A program made the position numbers and the translations under genes. The notes below the pieces were generated by a model. It was not told where the DNA came from. It ran no database searches and saw only the letters and a program-made list of their open reading frames with translations. A DNA stretch of 64,000 bases, from NCBI GenBank assembly GCA_010909165.1, contig VJWM01000103.1, forward strand, positions 434,001 through 498,000, read 5' to 3'. Within the stretch, counting starts at the first letter, position 1. Every line of letters begins with the position of its first letter. Shown here piece by piece: positions 1-11,619 of the stretch. This stretch comes from Anthoceros angustus (Eukaryota; Streptophyta; Anthocerotopsida; Anthocerotales; Anthocerotaceae).

Positions 1-2950
1 GAAGCGGCCGACCAGCAGCCACCACCATCACTCCTACCGAGGAGCCCCGCCGACTGTGAGGGAGCCAAGAGACGCAAGACCACTTACCAACGCTGCACCC
101 CTGGGCCGGTGCCAAGATTCTCCCGCCCACGAGTGGCAAGAAGCGAGGAAGCGTGAAGGAGGGCGTAAAGGGACGCGCCTGTGGAGCGGAGGACACCGGC
201 AGCACCCCAGAGCCGGGTCCTGCCACCGTGAAGGGGCAAAGGCTTGCTCCTGACTCTCACCTCCTCCGAGCCTGTGGAGGAAAAGGGCGAGAAGGAGCTC
301 GCGCAAAAGGGCCAAGGAGGGGAAGCTCCGAGCAAAGACTCGTGACCTAAGGGTCCCGATTAGGTCCGAGAACCCACCGACTCCCGGACAGCGGTATGGA
401 GGTCCTGACTGAGATGCCGCCCCGCCACGGACTTTGTGGGAGCCTCACTCAGCCGGAAGAAACACGGCGGTCCTGCTACCGCCATGGACGGTGCCTGGGT
501 CTGTAAGGGATGGCCGAGAAGACCTGTGAGGTAGAAGCCACCCGAGGCGCATGGTACTCTCCGTGAGCAGCTGGAGGGAGCCCAGTGAGGCGAGAAGGAA
601 GGCCAAGCTCGGATTGAGGAGGAAACGCCGGAGGCGGAGAGGGAGGTCCGTCCATCCGCAAGGACCGGACAAATTCCTTCACCGAGGAACAAAGGCACAA
701 GGAGGCCCAAGCGCTGGCGGAGGACCTCGCAGCAGAGGGGCGAGCGCAGCAGAAGCGAGGACGCCCGGGCGCAGCGTAACGGGCGCGGATCCGGTGGAGG
801 CATGACGACCAGAGCCGAGAGGCTCGTGAAGGTGGCCAAGGAGGCGGAGGCCACGGAGGCCGATCGCGATCACTATCGGCGTGATCGAACCGTGGAGGGA
901 GGCGGCCGAGAGCCACGCCAATCAAGGCCGAGCAGGTCATGAGCAAGCACGACAAGCCGCAAACACTGAGGCCAAGACCGGAAATCGGGGACCCTGGCGC
1001 AATGCAAGAGAAGGGAGGCGCAGGAGTTGGAGGACAAGAAGGACACCTTGGAGTTACAACCCAAGACGCTGAGCAGCAAGGAATTCTCAATGGGAGAATC
1101 CAGACTTCGAGCAGAGATAGAGCGCCTCAAGATGGAGCAGGAGGTGGCGAGCAAGCGCGACCAACCAGCCCAAGAAGTCGCCAAGGAGGTGGAGGATCTC
1201 CGCACTCCCGGAGGTGGAGCAGCGGAGATGGAGGACCGCAAGGAGACTTTGAGCCGCAGCCAAACTATCATTGAGAGGAATGGTAGCAGGACATGGTCGC
1301 GAACGCGACCGAGCGGAGCCCGCCCGCTGGCGGACGAGTCGAAGGCGATGGAACAGGAGCAGGACGCCGCCGAGATGGAAAAGGGCTGAAGCCCGCAGCC
1401 GGGCTGCGGCCCGACCGTCTGAGCGGAGATGGCGAGTTAATGAATGGACAAGGAGGCGAGGGCGCCTGGAAGAAGCCGGTCCACCGAGGAAGTCGAAGGG
1501 AACGCTGCTATGGCGGTGCAAGCCGGCAGCGAACGGAAACGGAGAGAGTTGGAGCAAGGGAGCAACAATGATCATGGAGGTGACCGAGGCACTGGCACCA
1601 TGAGAAGCAGCCCGCCTATCCAACCGGGAGGTGGAGCAACAAGCAACAGCCTCCCGAGCATCTATGGCGAAGGGAGACGGTGCTCCGCACACGGAAGAGG
1701 CAATCCAAAGTGGATTCGGACTTTGCCTATTACCACACCGAGCTCTGGTGAGGCCTCACGCCACAGACGGCCCGGAAGGCCCTGAGGGGAAGAAGGGCAC
1801 GGAGATGACAGGACCCTAGGGGCCCCTGCTTGGAGACGACGGCCAAGGAGGGGAGCCCTGAGGAGCGGGACGCAATGGACCCCAAGGTAAGTTCACCACC
1901 ACCCGATCCGGCCAGGGGGTGAGGGGCCCGCAGGGGTGCAACCGGGGAGCCAACCCGACCAAGACAAGGGTGGGTAAGGAGGAGGACCCAAAGACGAGGT
2001 CCATGTGAAGGGGGTCCGAGTTTGAGATCGGACTCATGCACGGACCGAGGTCCGAACTCGAGACGAGGCCGACCCAAATGGGACGGAAATAAACCGACCT
2101 TGGAGTTCAGTTCGAGTCGAGACCGACTCGAGGTCCGACCCGGCAAGAAGGAGGAGTCCCTCTCGACTTACGCTTAGGGGAGCGACATGGCCCCACCGGA
2201 GGGGACCCACGGAAGGCTGTGGGAGGATGACGCGGTAACGGGCGGCCGCCGACCGCCGAGCCCAACCCGATGTGATTCCGGGAGAAAGGAGGGGTCTACG
2301 CGGATCATCCGATTGGGTGCGCCCGCAATTGTCGTGGCGGAGATTGGACCACCAATCCCAAGGCGGAACCCGGGACCTTCCCATCCCCACCGCCGGCGAA
2401 GGAGATAGGAGGAGGGAAATAGGATGGTAGGCGGCGATTAGGCATACCGAGCTGGCCACCGTAATAGGTGTAATAAAGACGCCGACCTAGGCGTAGTATA
2501 AGAGGGGGGCCGCCCTCGAATAAATCATCTTTCCTTGGTGTTGATGCTGCGTTTTGCACTCGGTGTCTTCCCCGATAACGTGAGTCCCGAGTCACCGAAA
2601 GGTGCACGATGCGACCGGAGGGATCGATCGGTCCCGTGACGGACCTAACGTGTGGTGTGGGTGTGCAGTGGTGATCGGGGACCCGCTCGCCCGAGCCGAC
2701 CCAAGAACGGACCGGAACGTGAGCCGGAGGGACTTTGAGGGCGGCGGCGCCCGACGAGAGAGGCCCGGAACGACGAGGAGGTCCGGACCGTAACCCGCAA
2801 GGCCTTCCTTAAGACCGATAAGTGTAGTGTGAGAGAGGAGGATTTAGAGGTGTGAGAGACGAACGGAACGGAACGGACGCGAACGGTCTCTTAAACGCTT
2901 GGCCATACTACCGGCGTGTGTTTGTCGCGGTAGTTAGACGTGGAACTAAG
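1..2950. other. GC-rich decayed retroelement-like DNA, no intact gene
   Basis: No ORF here resembles a known family, and open frames on both strands are long only because GC content is high. On the plus strand around 1027-1290 one frame is rich in Glu, Lys and Arg with heptad-like Leu/Ile spacing (for example SRLRAEIERLKMEQEVASK), as in a coiled-coil gag remnant. Around 2495-2530 there is a TATA-like motif (AGTATAAGAG) followed by AATAAA, the order expected in an LTR. I could not find a second copy of this sequence in the window, so an LTR call is not supported. Most likely an old retroelement body upstream of, or partly belonging to, the gypsy element that follows. Confidence 0.4.
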
Positions 2951-3056
2951 GGGTGTGTGCGTTAGGACCGAGTGACGTAGTAAGACGAAAATCAAACGTC
3001 AGAACGGAGTCTGCTATTCCTTTGGGAACGAACTCTTCCCTACAACGACACGGATT

Positions 3057-3332
3057 GTGCGCGCCTGGCCGCCGAAGAAAGTCGCACCACAAGACAGTCA
3101 GCCGCTTATCAAAATGTGGCGTGTGCCGTGGTGCAGCCGTGCATATAAGTCATTTGAATGTGACTTCGCACTGGAGGCCAAGGGCAAGGAGGTTTGCAAG
3201 GCTTGTGGTCGATGGGGCCACATAGAAGCCGTGATGTTGGGAGGCTCATCCAGAGCTCAAGCCCAAGGTAATGGGCAAGTGAAAAGGAGAAGGGCAAAAG
3301 GCCCTAGTCGCAAGGCTCTTCTTGCAAGTTGA
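3057..3332 (+). pseudogene. gag nucleocapsid remnant (degenerate CCHC zinc knuckle)
   Basis: An open frame of 91 codons includes CKACGRWGHIEAV near 3196-3234. The Cys-x2-Cys-x4-His spacing is that of a retroviral-type CCHC knuckle, but the final Cys is replaced by Val. Intact knuckles bind genomic RNA during packaging. The position just upstream of the protease is right for the end of gag. The rest of gag towards 2,950 is too shifted for me to follow. A host zinc-finger gene is unlikely because the domains downstream are all retroelement domains. Confidence 0.5.
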
Positions 3333-3540
3333 AGAGATGCGTATGGCTAACATGGCTGCAGTCGAGTCACCATTCTCTTCTCTCGACTGATGAAGAAGGC
3401 ATGGCTATTCGCAAGAAGAAGAAGGCCGACTTGACCTGGAGAAGGGGTTACCGCCAAGGACACGTCGGAGCAGCAAAAATGCCCAAAGCTTTTAGGCAAG
3501 TTGATGATAATATCACAGTGCCGCTTCTAACCCGAGGTGG

Positions 3541-4490
3541 ATGGAAGCACTGGAGAAGGCCATGGAAGTTCCTGTGGTCAATTTGCTGGAGCTTGGACTC
3601 AAGAGTTCACATTTCAAGAAGATCATGAGAGAATGGATCAGGAAAGAGATAGAATCGAGAAGTCCAGTTCGCAGTCTGATGTGCCTGCGAGGAGACCATC
3701 TGAAGCCTGAACGTCGAGGTAAAGGAGGTGTTGCCATGATTGACAACAAAAACCGGGAGATTACCTTTGTTTGCACCAACGACGTGGATACGGAGCGATC
3801 CAAGATTGTTGGGAGCTCGTGCACAGCCGCCTCAAGTCGTATGGCGCAAGCTAGTACCAAGCGATGTGAGCATCACTACTTCGGCAGGAACGAAGGAGAT
3901 GGTGATGGGAATGACCAGGAGACCGATCAAGATCGAGTTGAAGCCAGGCACAGAGGATGCAACCACAATGGAGGTACAATGCTTGGTGACCTGTGCCACG
4001 TCCTATGATGTGTTGTTAGGGGCGGATGCTACACATGGTCCTGCCATGGGAGTTGATCCACTATATGAAGAAGCCTTCTATCGACCACCGTGGAAGCAAG
4101 GGGATTTCTCGCGAATTGCGACTATTCCTCTGAACATGAGCAAAAGTGGCAGAAGGAATGCCAAGGCGGTGAAGGATGTCAGCAAGCCGCGAGATGGCCC
4201 AGATAGCAGGATGGCTTCCAGTGCTCAAATTGAGCACAGGCACGAGATGTGGGAGGAGACAGAGGAATTATCCTCTCAGGAGACACCGAAACCCGCAGAG
4301 CGGAAGGGAGTGCTGAAGATTGCGCGCTCTGAGCACCTTGAGGAGGCAAGGGTTCGAGAAAATCAGCGCCGAAAGGAGAATCGCCCGTGGAATCTCACTG
4401 ACACATGTCCAGAGAGATCCATATCAAACATGAAGCCCGCCAAGACGGAGGGAAGGCGAATCAATGATTCGGTAGTACGATGGAGAGCAA
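3541..4490 (+). pseudogene. Retropepsin-like aspartic protease region and linker
   Basis: Two overlapping frames (from 3541 and from 3740) together give a gypsy protease. The first ends near NDVDTERSK, where the catalytic Asp-Thr-Gly has become Asp-Thr-Glu next to a frameshift. The second continues with the flap-like VSITTSAGT and reaches YDVLLGADATHG (4007-4039), the second conserved strand of retropepsins (I/L-L-G-x-D). The protease would cut the polyprotein into gag, methyltransferase, RT and integrase. After about 4120 follows a charged linker of roughly 120 residues without a recognisable fold, leading directly into the methyltransferase. The damaged active site means this copy is inactive. 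Confidence 0.6.
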
Positions 4491-4494
4491 GCTC

Positions 4495-5300
4495 TGAAGG
4501 AATTCACCTGTTAGAATTATGCTCAGGAATCAGCAGTGGATTGGAGGCGGTGCTTCAATGTGGCATCAAGGTTTGCAGCTACACCTGTGTGGAGAAGGAC
4601 GAGAAGAGTCGTGGCCGTGAATTCTCAAAGCAATTTCCATCTCTAAGAGAAGACGCAGTGAGAGGTTGTCGGTGCTACCCACGGATCAAGCTTGTGGAAG
4701 GAAACAAAGCCCGCCTGCCCAAAGGATATGATCATCGCAGATGGGAGTGTAAGACCTTCTCGAAGTGTGAAGAGGAAAGGCGAAGGTGTTTCCCTGCCGA
4801 GGTCGCTGGGTTGTCGTGAGGTTCAACTTGTGAATCCCGATGCTGGTACATACCGGAAAACGGTGTGGAGCGTTGGACAAACGCCCACCGCCGTAACACC
4901 GCATGTATGAGGAGGTCCGATCATGGTTCGCAATGAGCTGGTTATTGATGCGCGCAGTGGCTCTTACGCATGTGATTCGCAGCTATTGGACCAATGTTGC
5001 GGTGACTTGAGACACCGAGGCAACATGTACTCATGGTTCCACCACGAAGACCGTGAAATCATGGAACCGAAAGGTACTCGCAAAGAAGTCAAGAAGATGG
5101 ACAAACTTCCGCTTTATCCAAAGGAATGAGTTGGTGAAGCTGTGGAGGGCATGGCCGACTTTGGTAAGCACGCCACAATCTTGATTCAAAGCGAGGAGGA
5201 GATGGCATGATCCTAGACTCAAGGGAGAGGAGCTAGGAGAGCTCAATGTTGAGGAACGCGAAGCCATGGGTTTGCCAAGAAGCACGCACCATGGGTGTGA
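4495..5300 (+). pseudogene. C5-cytosine DNA methyltransferase domain captured by a retrotransposon (decayed)
   Basis: Several motifs of cytosine-5 DNA methyltransferases appear in order. Motif I, for S-adenosylmethionine binding, is HLLELCSGISSGLE (4505-4546). An acidic motif II follows, CVEKDEKSR (about 4584-4610). A motif IV-like WECKTFSK (4742-4765) places Cys after Glu where Pro-Cys is usual. LVIDA (about 4942) and, after a frameshift, RSYWTNVAV (4978-5004) form motif VIII in the manner of DNMT3. Near the end, ELNVEERE (5239-5262) followed by MGLP matches the target-recognition or motif IX side. The family transfers methyl groups to cytosine C5. Located between protease and RT of one gypsy element, it is not a free host gene. 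At least two frameshifts and the altered motif IV make this copy inactive. Confidence 0.72.
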
Positions 5301-5945
5301 GTGAGGCATCACAACGTTGCCGACAGCATTCGATCCAAATTAAGGTGGTTAGTGAGCACTGGATTGGCATTTCAGTTGGCAAGAGGTGAAGGGAAGAAGA
5401 GCCATCACTTGCAGCTAGCAGAAGATGGAAAGCCGGCAGAGGCAGATAAAAGGGAAGGAACCCGAGACACGTTCAGCATGGCTGCTGTGGAGACAGAATT
5501 TGTAACCAAGAGTGTCACCAAGGAGGTTCACGTCTGGAAGATTGATGAAGATGTCAGTCCAGAGGACAAGCAAAAAATCATCGACATGCTCGAGAAAAAT
5601 AGAGGTGCTTTTGTATTCAGTTGGAATGAGCTAGGGAGGTACGAAAAGATCAAGTTCAAGATTGTTACCACCAGCTCTGAGCCCATCTTCAGGAGAAGGC
5701 ATAGGTTGAGTCCAGCAGAGGGAGATTGTGACAAGCATTGTCGGAGTCGCTTGAAGCGTTGATTCGAAAATTGAGTTCGAGTATGCCGCAACGCCTCCCA
5801 CCCAAGAAGGACGAAATGGCGAGTGGAAAGATAGGCGAATGTGTGACTATCGACCTCCTCAACGAGGTGACGCCTGGAGCAGACCCCATGCCTACTCAAG
5901 ATGAGATTTTGATGCACCAGTGGAAGACCACATATACACTAACCC
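5301..5945 (+). pseudogene. Gypsy reverse transcriptase, N-terminal part
   Basis: The frame from 5301 includes WKIDEDVSPEDKQKIIDMLE and FVFSWNELGRYE, then PIFRRRHRLSPAE (about 5680-5720). This is the usual approach to gypsy RT, where a helical segment leads to P-I-x-x-R-x-R-x-x-P-x-E. After a frameshift, the frame near 5860-5910 reads LNEVTPGADPMPTQDEIL, the RT fingers region just before the first catalytic Asp. Homology stops near 5945 and resumes near 9665, so the RT gene is split by an insertion. The family copies element RNA into DNA in cytoplasmic particles. Confidence 0.7.
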
Positions 5946-8900
5946 TCTCTCAAGTGTCGGATGAACGATTTTTTTTGTTTTGGGAGTGTTTGTATAGCAA
6001 AGTGCTTTGAGAATCGCCTGGTAAGGTCTTTTATACGAGAATGGTCCTTGGCCCTTGGGATAATAATTTTCTTTTTTGAACCTTAGGTTTTTCGAATTTT
6101 GATAGGTAGGCTGAGATAGAGTCCTTGGGTTTTGGTGATTTTAGAAATAAGAAAGTGTCTATATATGTTAGGGTGCCTACATCTGCGCATCAAGCGGAGG
6201 TAGCCGCCCACCACGGTGGTCAAGAACGGACGCATGCACTGGGGAGTTACAACCCTAGTGGCGAGCGGCCGCCATGGAGCGCAATCGAGACGGACACAGA
6301 CCGCGAGGTCGCGAATTTCCGGCTGTGCCGGAGCGAGCCGCAGCCGCGGCGCGATGCAACCGGCCGAGTCTCGCTCAGGCAGGACGACGCGCGCTACCGT
6401 ATGAACGGCGGTGGCGGAGGAAGGAAACCAGTGGGCGGCAGCGAAGGAGGAAAAGAGACGCTGAGGCAAGAGCGCCAAAGGGGGAGTGGAGGAGACGCGC
6501 GAGGGTGGTGTCCCTTTTTCACCACAGGAGGGTCGGGTTCTTTCCTCAAGAAACAAGGAGAAAGGGAGATGGCGCCGCGCCAAATTACTCATGCAAAGGG
6601 CCCAACATGGACCATGGAAGGTGAGAGCGGCACCGTGCAGGAGCCGGGTCCGGAATTTATGGAGAAGAAATGGTGTTAGTACCAAAGATTGGTGCAAGAG
6701 TGCGCCCGCAATTGAGAACCAAGTTGCAAGAGGGAGACGCGAGGAAGAGGCCGCAAAACTGGATTTGGGACTTTTCGAGCAGGTATGGGCGAGAAGCATC
6801 GAGGATGGAAGCTTGGTAATTGACCCCGAGAAAGAAGACCCCGAGAGCCGCAGGCCGCGCATGAAGCCTGGAAGTGAGAGTGAACAATGGATGGGTGACT
6901 CGCCAACTCGTGTTCGCATGGGGATTAGCCAAGTGGATTTTGTGTTTCGCAATCGAAGTTGGATCATATGGCGCACTACTCGGTCTTTCTTCATGAGGTG
7001 GTTAAAGGTACACAAATCGATTGGGGCGGATGATCTTTGAAAGAGCCTGTGAGGAGAGGGCAATTTGCCTCCCTTCCTCGGCCCTCCTTGATTTCACCTT
7101 TTCTAATTCATGTGTTCGACCCGTGTCTAACGGAAGTCGGTCCGCCTTCATAGCCGGAAACCGGCCGGGAACTCAAGGTAGAGGAGGAGGAGTGGAGGAT
7201 TCCGGAAGGATTCCAGCAGGGAATGCGCCTCCCTAGAAGATCTCGGATGAAGGTGGGGAGGTTTCCAAGGGCAAGAAGTGAGGGCGAGCAGAACGGGGTC
7301 ACAAGAAGGAAGGACAGCAGAAGAGGAACCCACAGCCACACCTAGGGTCACCAGTCGAACCAGCAGGAACGCGAGTGAAGGAGGAGAAAATAAAAGGGAA
7401 CGACAAGTTGTTCCCCTCAGTGGGGAGGAGTCGCCGCTAGGAGAGATTGGAGCGGATGAGGAAGTAGTGGCAAACCAACCCCTAGAAGAAGAGGGGTTAG
7501 TTTCGATAGCCAAGTCCGCGAGAGCTGAACATTTTTGGCGACATTTCACCGACCGTCCGGGAGGCGGAGACAGTGACACCGCGGCGTAGAATTGTTGTGG
7601 AAGGGAATGGGCACGGGGCAGCCCAATTGAATCGCAGCCCCGACTCGCCATGGCTCGACGCAGCGATCTCCTCGACTCAGCATGGCTCTCACCGGCCGAG
7701 TGTGCACAGAAAAGTTGCTCAAGGAGAAGTTGGAGAGCCCGAAGGCAGAACAAGGTGGTGAGGAGCGCAGACGGAATGCGAGGCGGCCCTATGCAAGGCA
7801 CAGAGCGAAGGGCCATGTCCACCCAACAGAGGCCTTAGTGAATCAGTCAAGGGGCGATGCCACAATCGAGGAGTTTCAAGATGAGGTCTCGAGCCTGAAC
7901 AAATGGAAACAATGGCGCCCGAGAAATTCAAGAAGTCAAGGAGAGATATAAGCGAGAGAGATGAAGCTAGGGCCGAGTCAAGAGAGAGGTGGCCAAACCA
8001 AGAAGGGCAGAGCCAAAGAACCGCAGAGCCAAGCCACCACCGTGCTACCACCACGGTGGCTAAACCGCCACCGCCGAAGGAGGAACCGAGGGGGGAAGTC
8101 ACCGGCTGTGAGCCGCAGTGGGGATACGATCCGGATTCAAGGCACCGCCTGTGATTGTCCACGGAGGAGAGGGTAAGAACCTCAGAGTCAAGAGCGACAG
8201 TTACGGCTGGATGAGGATGCCCTCTGTCGCTCGCATGGTGAGCGGTCACCTAAATGTGTATGTGGTTGTTGGGACAGAGGGGCGTAAACTATTGGCACAT
8301 CTTGACCACCGCGCTGCTGGTTCTTCCGAACGGGAGCGGGGCCTACCCCCAAGTGGTGATCGAGGAAATGAGCGGGCGGAGCGTGGAGGAGGAGCACACG
8401 GTGGCTGCCCAAATGAGGAGCGGAATAATGCATAGGGCCTATAGACGCACGACGCCATGGAAGACGCCAAGAAACCGCAGTGCATGAGGTGGAGGTTTTG
8501 GGGAGAATCGCTGATGAGGCGGCAGGAGAGCGAGAGCGACGGAACCCCACCTAGCAGGCTAGGCAAAGAATCATGACGCTACCGATTTTAGGGGAGCGCG
8601 ACATCATAGGCCGAGGCTTTTTGGGGTAGGGGATAGGATGTTTTGAGGACCCGGGAGTCAGAGTTACTCGAATTGGTAGGAGCGTGGTAGTGGGCCATAT
8701 TTTCTAGACATCGGTAGGAGTGAGCCGTGGAAATACCGAATGTATAAGAGACCCTTGAGAGTCTCTAATGCATAATTTCGGTGTGAACTTCCGTGTTGAA
8801 GCTATGCGCGAGGTTGGTTGAGACGCTCGATCAAGATCAAACTCGCTCGATGCACCGCCTCGTCACAAGAAGGCCGGAAGATCCTCGGATGGTCGAGAGC

Positions 8901-9660
8901 GAGTGGCCAAGCTCCACGCCTGGTGACGGCACCGACGACGGGAAGAGGTAGGTTGCCGAAGGTTGAGCGGATCCGGAAGGCGAATCGCCAAGCCCGACCG
9001 GGTTTTTTTCCCGATCTTCTTCCCAACTGCCACCAGCGTGTTTATTCCAAGAGGGGGTCTGTGGTGGCCAGGGGTCCGTGGCCCAAGAGGGGGGTCTGTG
9101 TGGCCCAAGGAGGGGTCTGTGGCCCCCAAGAGGGGTCTGTGGCCCAAGGTGGGGGTCCGTGAGTGAGGAGAGGGGAGAAGATTTATTAGGAAGGGAAGGT
9201 CCCAAAGGGTGGGTGAGTGCGCTGTGCGGGATTGTGCGGTGGGGAAAATCGAAATGAGGGGAGAGGAAGGGAGTGGAATCGAACTAGCGAGTGAGGCGCC
9301 AGATCGAGGTCGTGTGGTGCATAGGAAGGATCCGATCAGAAATTCGGAAGCGAAGTGAGGGTGCATGTAGTGTATGCCCATAACCCCCAAGGTCTCGGCC
9401 AGAGAAGCCGGTGACAAATAGTCACCCGCGATGAAGCGGTGGGACCCGCCATTGAACCACACATGTGGCCGAGTCTCCACGGTGGCGGTTTGGGTATGGT
9501 AGGGAGAGTAGGTAGTGATCGACGGGTAAGTCTAGAATCCATAGTTTTAGAACATCTTGACACAAAACCATTCCCTTGGGATCGAATTAGGACTATAACG
9601 ACATAGAGGGTAAATGGCCCCTTTATGCCTTCGGATGCAAAACCCATTCCACAAATTGGT
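5946..9660 (+). mobile_element. Insertion of another degenerate LTR retroelement inside the gypsy RT
   Basis: This 3.7-kb GC-rich block separates the two halves of the RT gene. Around 8118-8330 the plus strand reads NVYVVVGTEGRKLLAHLDHRAAGSS, which resembles a retropepsin active site with D-T-G-A changed to D-H-R-A. Upstream frames (about 7278-8154) are rich in charged residues and Arg, as in gag. Around 8730-8800 a TATA-like ATGTATAAGAGACC is followed by an AT-richer stretch, as in an LTR promoter. Near 9048-9165 short degenerate repeats of the type GGGGTCTGTGGCCCAAG occur. I could not pin the exact ends or a target duplication, so the limits are those of lost RT homology. Confidence 0.5.
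9048..9165. repeat. Imperfect short tandem repeats (GGTCTGTGGCCCAAG-like)
   Basis: Five to six imperfect copies of a G-rich unit of about 18-25 bp, each containing GGTCTGTGG or GGTCCGTGG followed by CCCAAG, lie head to tail inside the insertion. The varying unit length suggests replication slippage. No function is evident. Confidence 0.55.
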
Positions 9661-9664
9661 AAGG

Positions 9665-10742
9665 CAAAATACTTTTACCACTTTGATTACTGTGTTTCAA
9701 CTGGACATTGAGGAATGTGATAAGAGCAAAACGGCTCGGGAAAGGATAGCCTTTGGGAATGGAGACTATGCCTTCGGCTGAAAAATGCTTCCATATACTT
9801 TCCAGAATTGCACTTGGAACCGCAGGATCCGCCGCTTTGTGCGTTATATTGACATCCCGAAGCGACACCATCGAGGAACACATGGATCATCCGAGACTCA
9901 AAAGACTGTCCAAATCAGGCTTGAAAGCTCATCCGAAAAAGTGCAAATTTGCATTCAAGCAGATTGAGTATCTTGGACATGAAATTGTGCCAGGAGGAAT
10001 TATGCCGCAGTTGGCTAAGGTGCAGGCTGTGATGCAGATGCCTAGGCCCAAGGATGTGGCAGCTCTTAGAGCATTTCTAGGGTTAGTGAACTACTACAGG
10101 AGGTTTATGAAAGACCTCAGTTCCACATGCAAACCCTTATATGAGATGCTGAAGAAGGAGGTAACTTGGAAATGGGATCAAGAACAGGAGCTAGCCTGGC
10201 AAGATCTGAGAGATCAGCTGGCTGAGAAGCCCATGCTGATTAGACCAGACTTTGAGAAGCCGTTTGTTCTATATACGGATTGGAGCATTGCAGGGATAGG
10301 AGCGATCTGCTGCATCGACGGTAAGGGAATGGAACGAGTTGTGGCTTATGCAAGCCGATCCAACAATTCTGCAGAGGTAAACTACTCCTCATATGAAGGA
10401 GAGTGCCTTGCTGCAGTATGGGCAGTGTTGCATTTCAGAATTTATCTATTTGGAAGGCGTTTCCAGCTGGTGACAGATCACCAACCACTTCATTGGCTCA
10501 TGACCAATATGAAGTTGAGTGGGAAACTAGCCAGGTGGGCATTGTTGCTGTCTGAATATGACATGGAGATTGTGCATAGGGCAGGCAAGGTGCACCACAA
10601 TGCAGATGGTCTGAGTAGGAATCCACTGCAAAGTGCTGACGATGCTACTGGAGCGCGACAAGATTTGGGACACATGGAAAATGTGCCCAGCGCCATGGCA
10701 CTCATGGCGATCGAAGGTGAATGGAGGAGAGCCAGATCTTAG
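9665..10742 (+). pseudogene. Gypsy reverse transcriptase C-terminal part and RNase H
   Basis: The main frame (9753-10742, 329 codons) begins out of register over the RT palm: the MPFGLKN-type motif is split by a frameshift near 9770-9800. From about 9880 it is clean, with GLKAHPKKCKFAFKQIEYLG (RT thumb), then RAFLGLVNYYRRFMKDLS (connection). RNase H follows with all four acidic positions: Asp in VLYTDWS (Asp codon 10278-10280), Glu in SSYEGECLA, Asp in LVTDHQPL and Asp in HHNADGLSR. RNase H removes the RNA strand after copying. The long open frame here contrasts with the broken regions on either side. The frame closes at 10742, whereas intact gypsy elements continue straight into integrase. 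Confidence 0.85.
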
Positions 10743-10869
10743 AGTCTGTGGACATCCGGAGGCATCCACAAGCTGCAGCTAAAGAAGGCACGCACTAATG
10801 AGTGCAGCCAAGCCGGTCAGAGCGAGTGGCCAGATACTCATGGCAGGATGGAGAACTGCTGCTGCAGGA

Positions 10870-11330
10870 AGGAGAGGTTGTAAAAAAGGTGCCAAGTCCT
10901 CAAGAAGAAAGACAGGATTGTGATTAAAGTGCATGAAACACTAGGTCACTTTGGTGTAAAAGGACACACCACATGTTGAAGACCACATATGTCCGGCATG
11001 TATGCGTATGTGGAAAGAGTGGTGGCTAGGCAGAAGATGTGATGCAGTTGAAGGCTGATTCAACACACAAGATGTTGTGTTGCACTCCTTACCAATCCGA
11101 GGTTTGTTCTTTAGGTGGTCGGTGGATTTGATGTCGGAACTACCGTTGACAAAACAAGGAAATCACATCAGATGGTGATGATTGAGCACTTCAAGTGGGT
11201 GGAGGTTTCACGAGGACCTCGAGATACACCGCAGCCTTCAGGCAGCCGAGTAGATTAAGTTGTGCAGGTGCTCACCGATCAAGGCAATGAATCTGAGGAG
11301 AATTTAATGCTAGTCGGATAGAAGTTTGAT
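10870..11330 (+). pseudogene. Gypsy integrase: zinc-binding domain and catalytic core, decayed
   Basis: Around 10928-10980 the plus strand reads VHETLGHFGVK, the His-x-x-x-x-x-His half of the H2C2 zinc-binding domain. The Cys pair downstream (11000-11040) is scrambled by frameshifts. Around 11112-11210 the reading WSVDLMSELPLTKQGNHI gives the first catalytic Asp region of the DDE core. Near 11268-11300 a reading of VLTDQGNE-type sequence, broken by a shift, gives the second. Integrase inserts the DNA copy into the genome. It lies directly after RNase H, as expected for gypsy. Several stops and shifts make it non-functional. Confidence 0.65.
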
Positions 11331-11619
11331 TGATCACGTGAGGACCGCCTAGGGATCATCCTCGTCGATGGTTTGGCCAATGGAAGCCTGCCAGGAAGTT
11401 CGCACTGCAGAGATTATGTTTACAACACGTACTCCAAGACATTAGATGTCGTAAGATTGGCCCGATTCTCGTGGTGGTAAAATGTGGGTGAGCAAGGAGT
11501 GGTGGAACTCGAAGGACGGGATGGCAGAAGGTGCAAAGAGCACATGAAACATTTAGCTCCATGTCACTTACCAAATCTTGATGTAAGAATTGTTCCTCAA
11601 ACGTGGGTACCACCAGCGG

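Noticed and set aside
360-1692. Several long minus-strand frames of 130-200 codons in the left region
   Set aside because: Low-complexity Ser/Arg/Pro/Leu translations without motifs. GC-rich DNA rarely has stops.
4495-5300. A host DNA methyltransferase gene
   Set aside because: No introns, promoter or independent start. It is continuous in orientation with retrotransposon protease and RT and equally decayed.
6083-7063. A 326-codon open frame on the minus strand
   Set aside because: Composition is GC-driven with no domain, and it lies across the boundary of an inserted plus-strand retroelement. It is a shadow of GC-rich plus-strand sequence.
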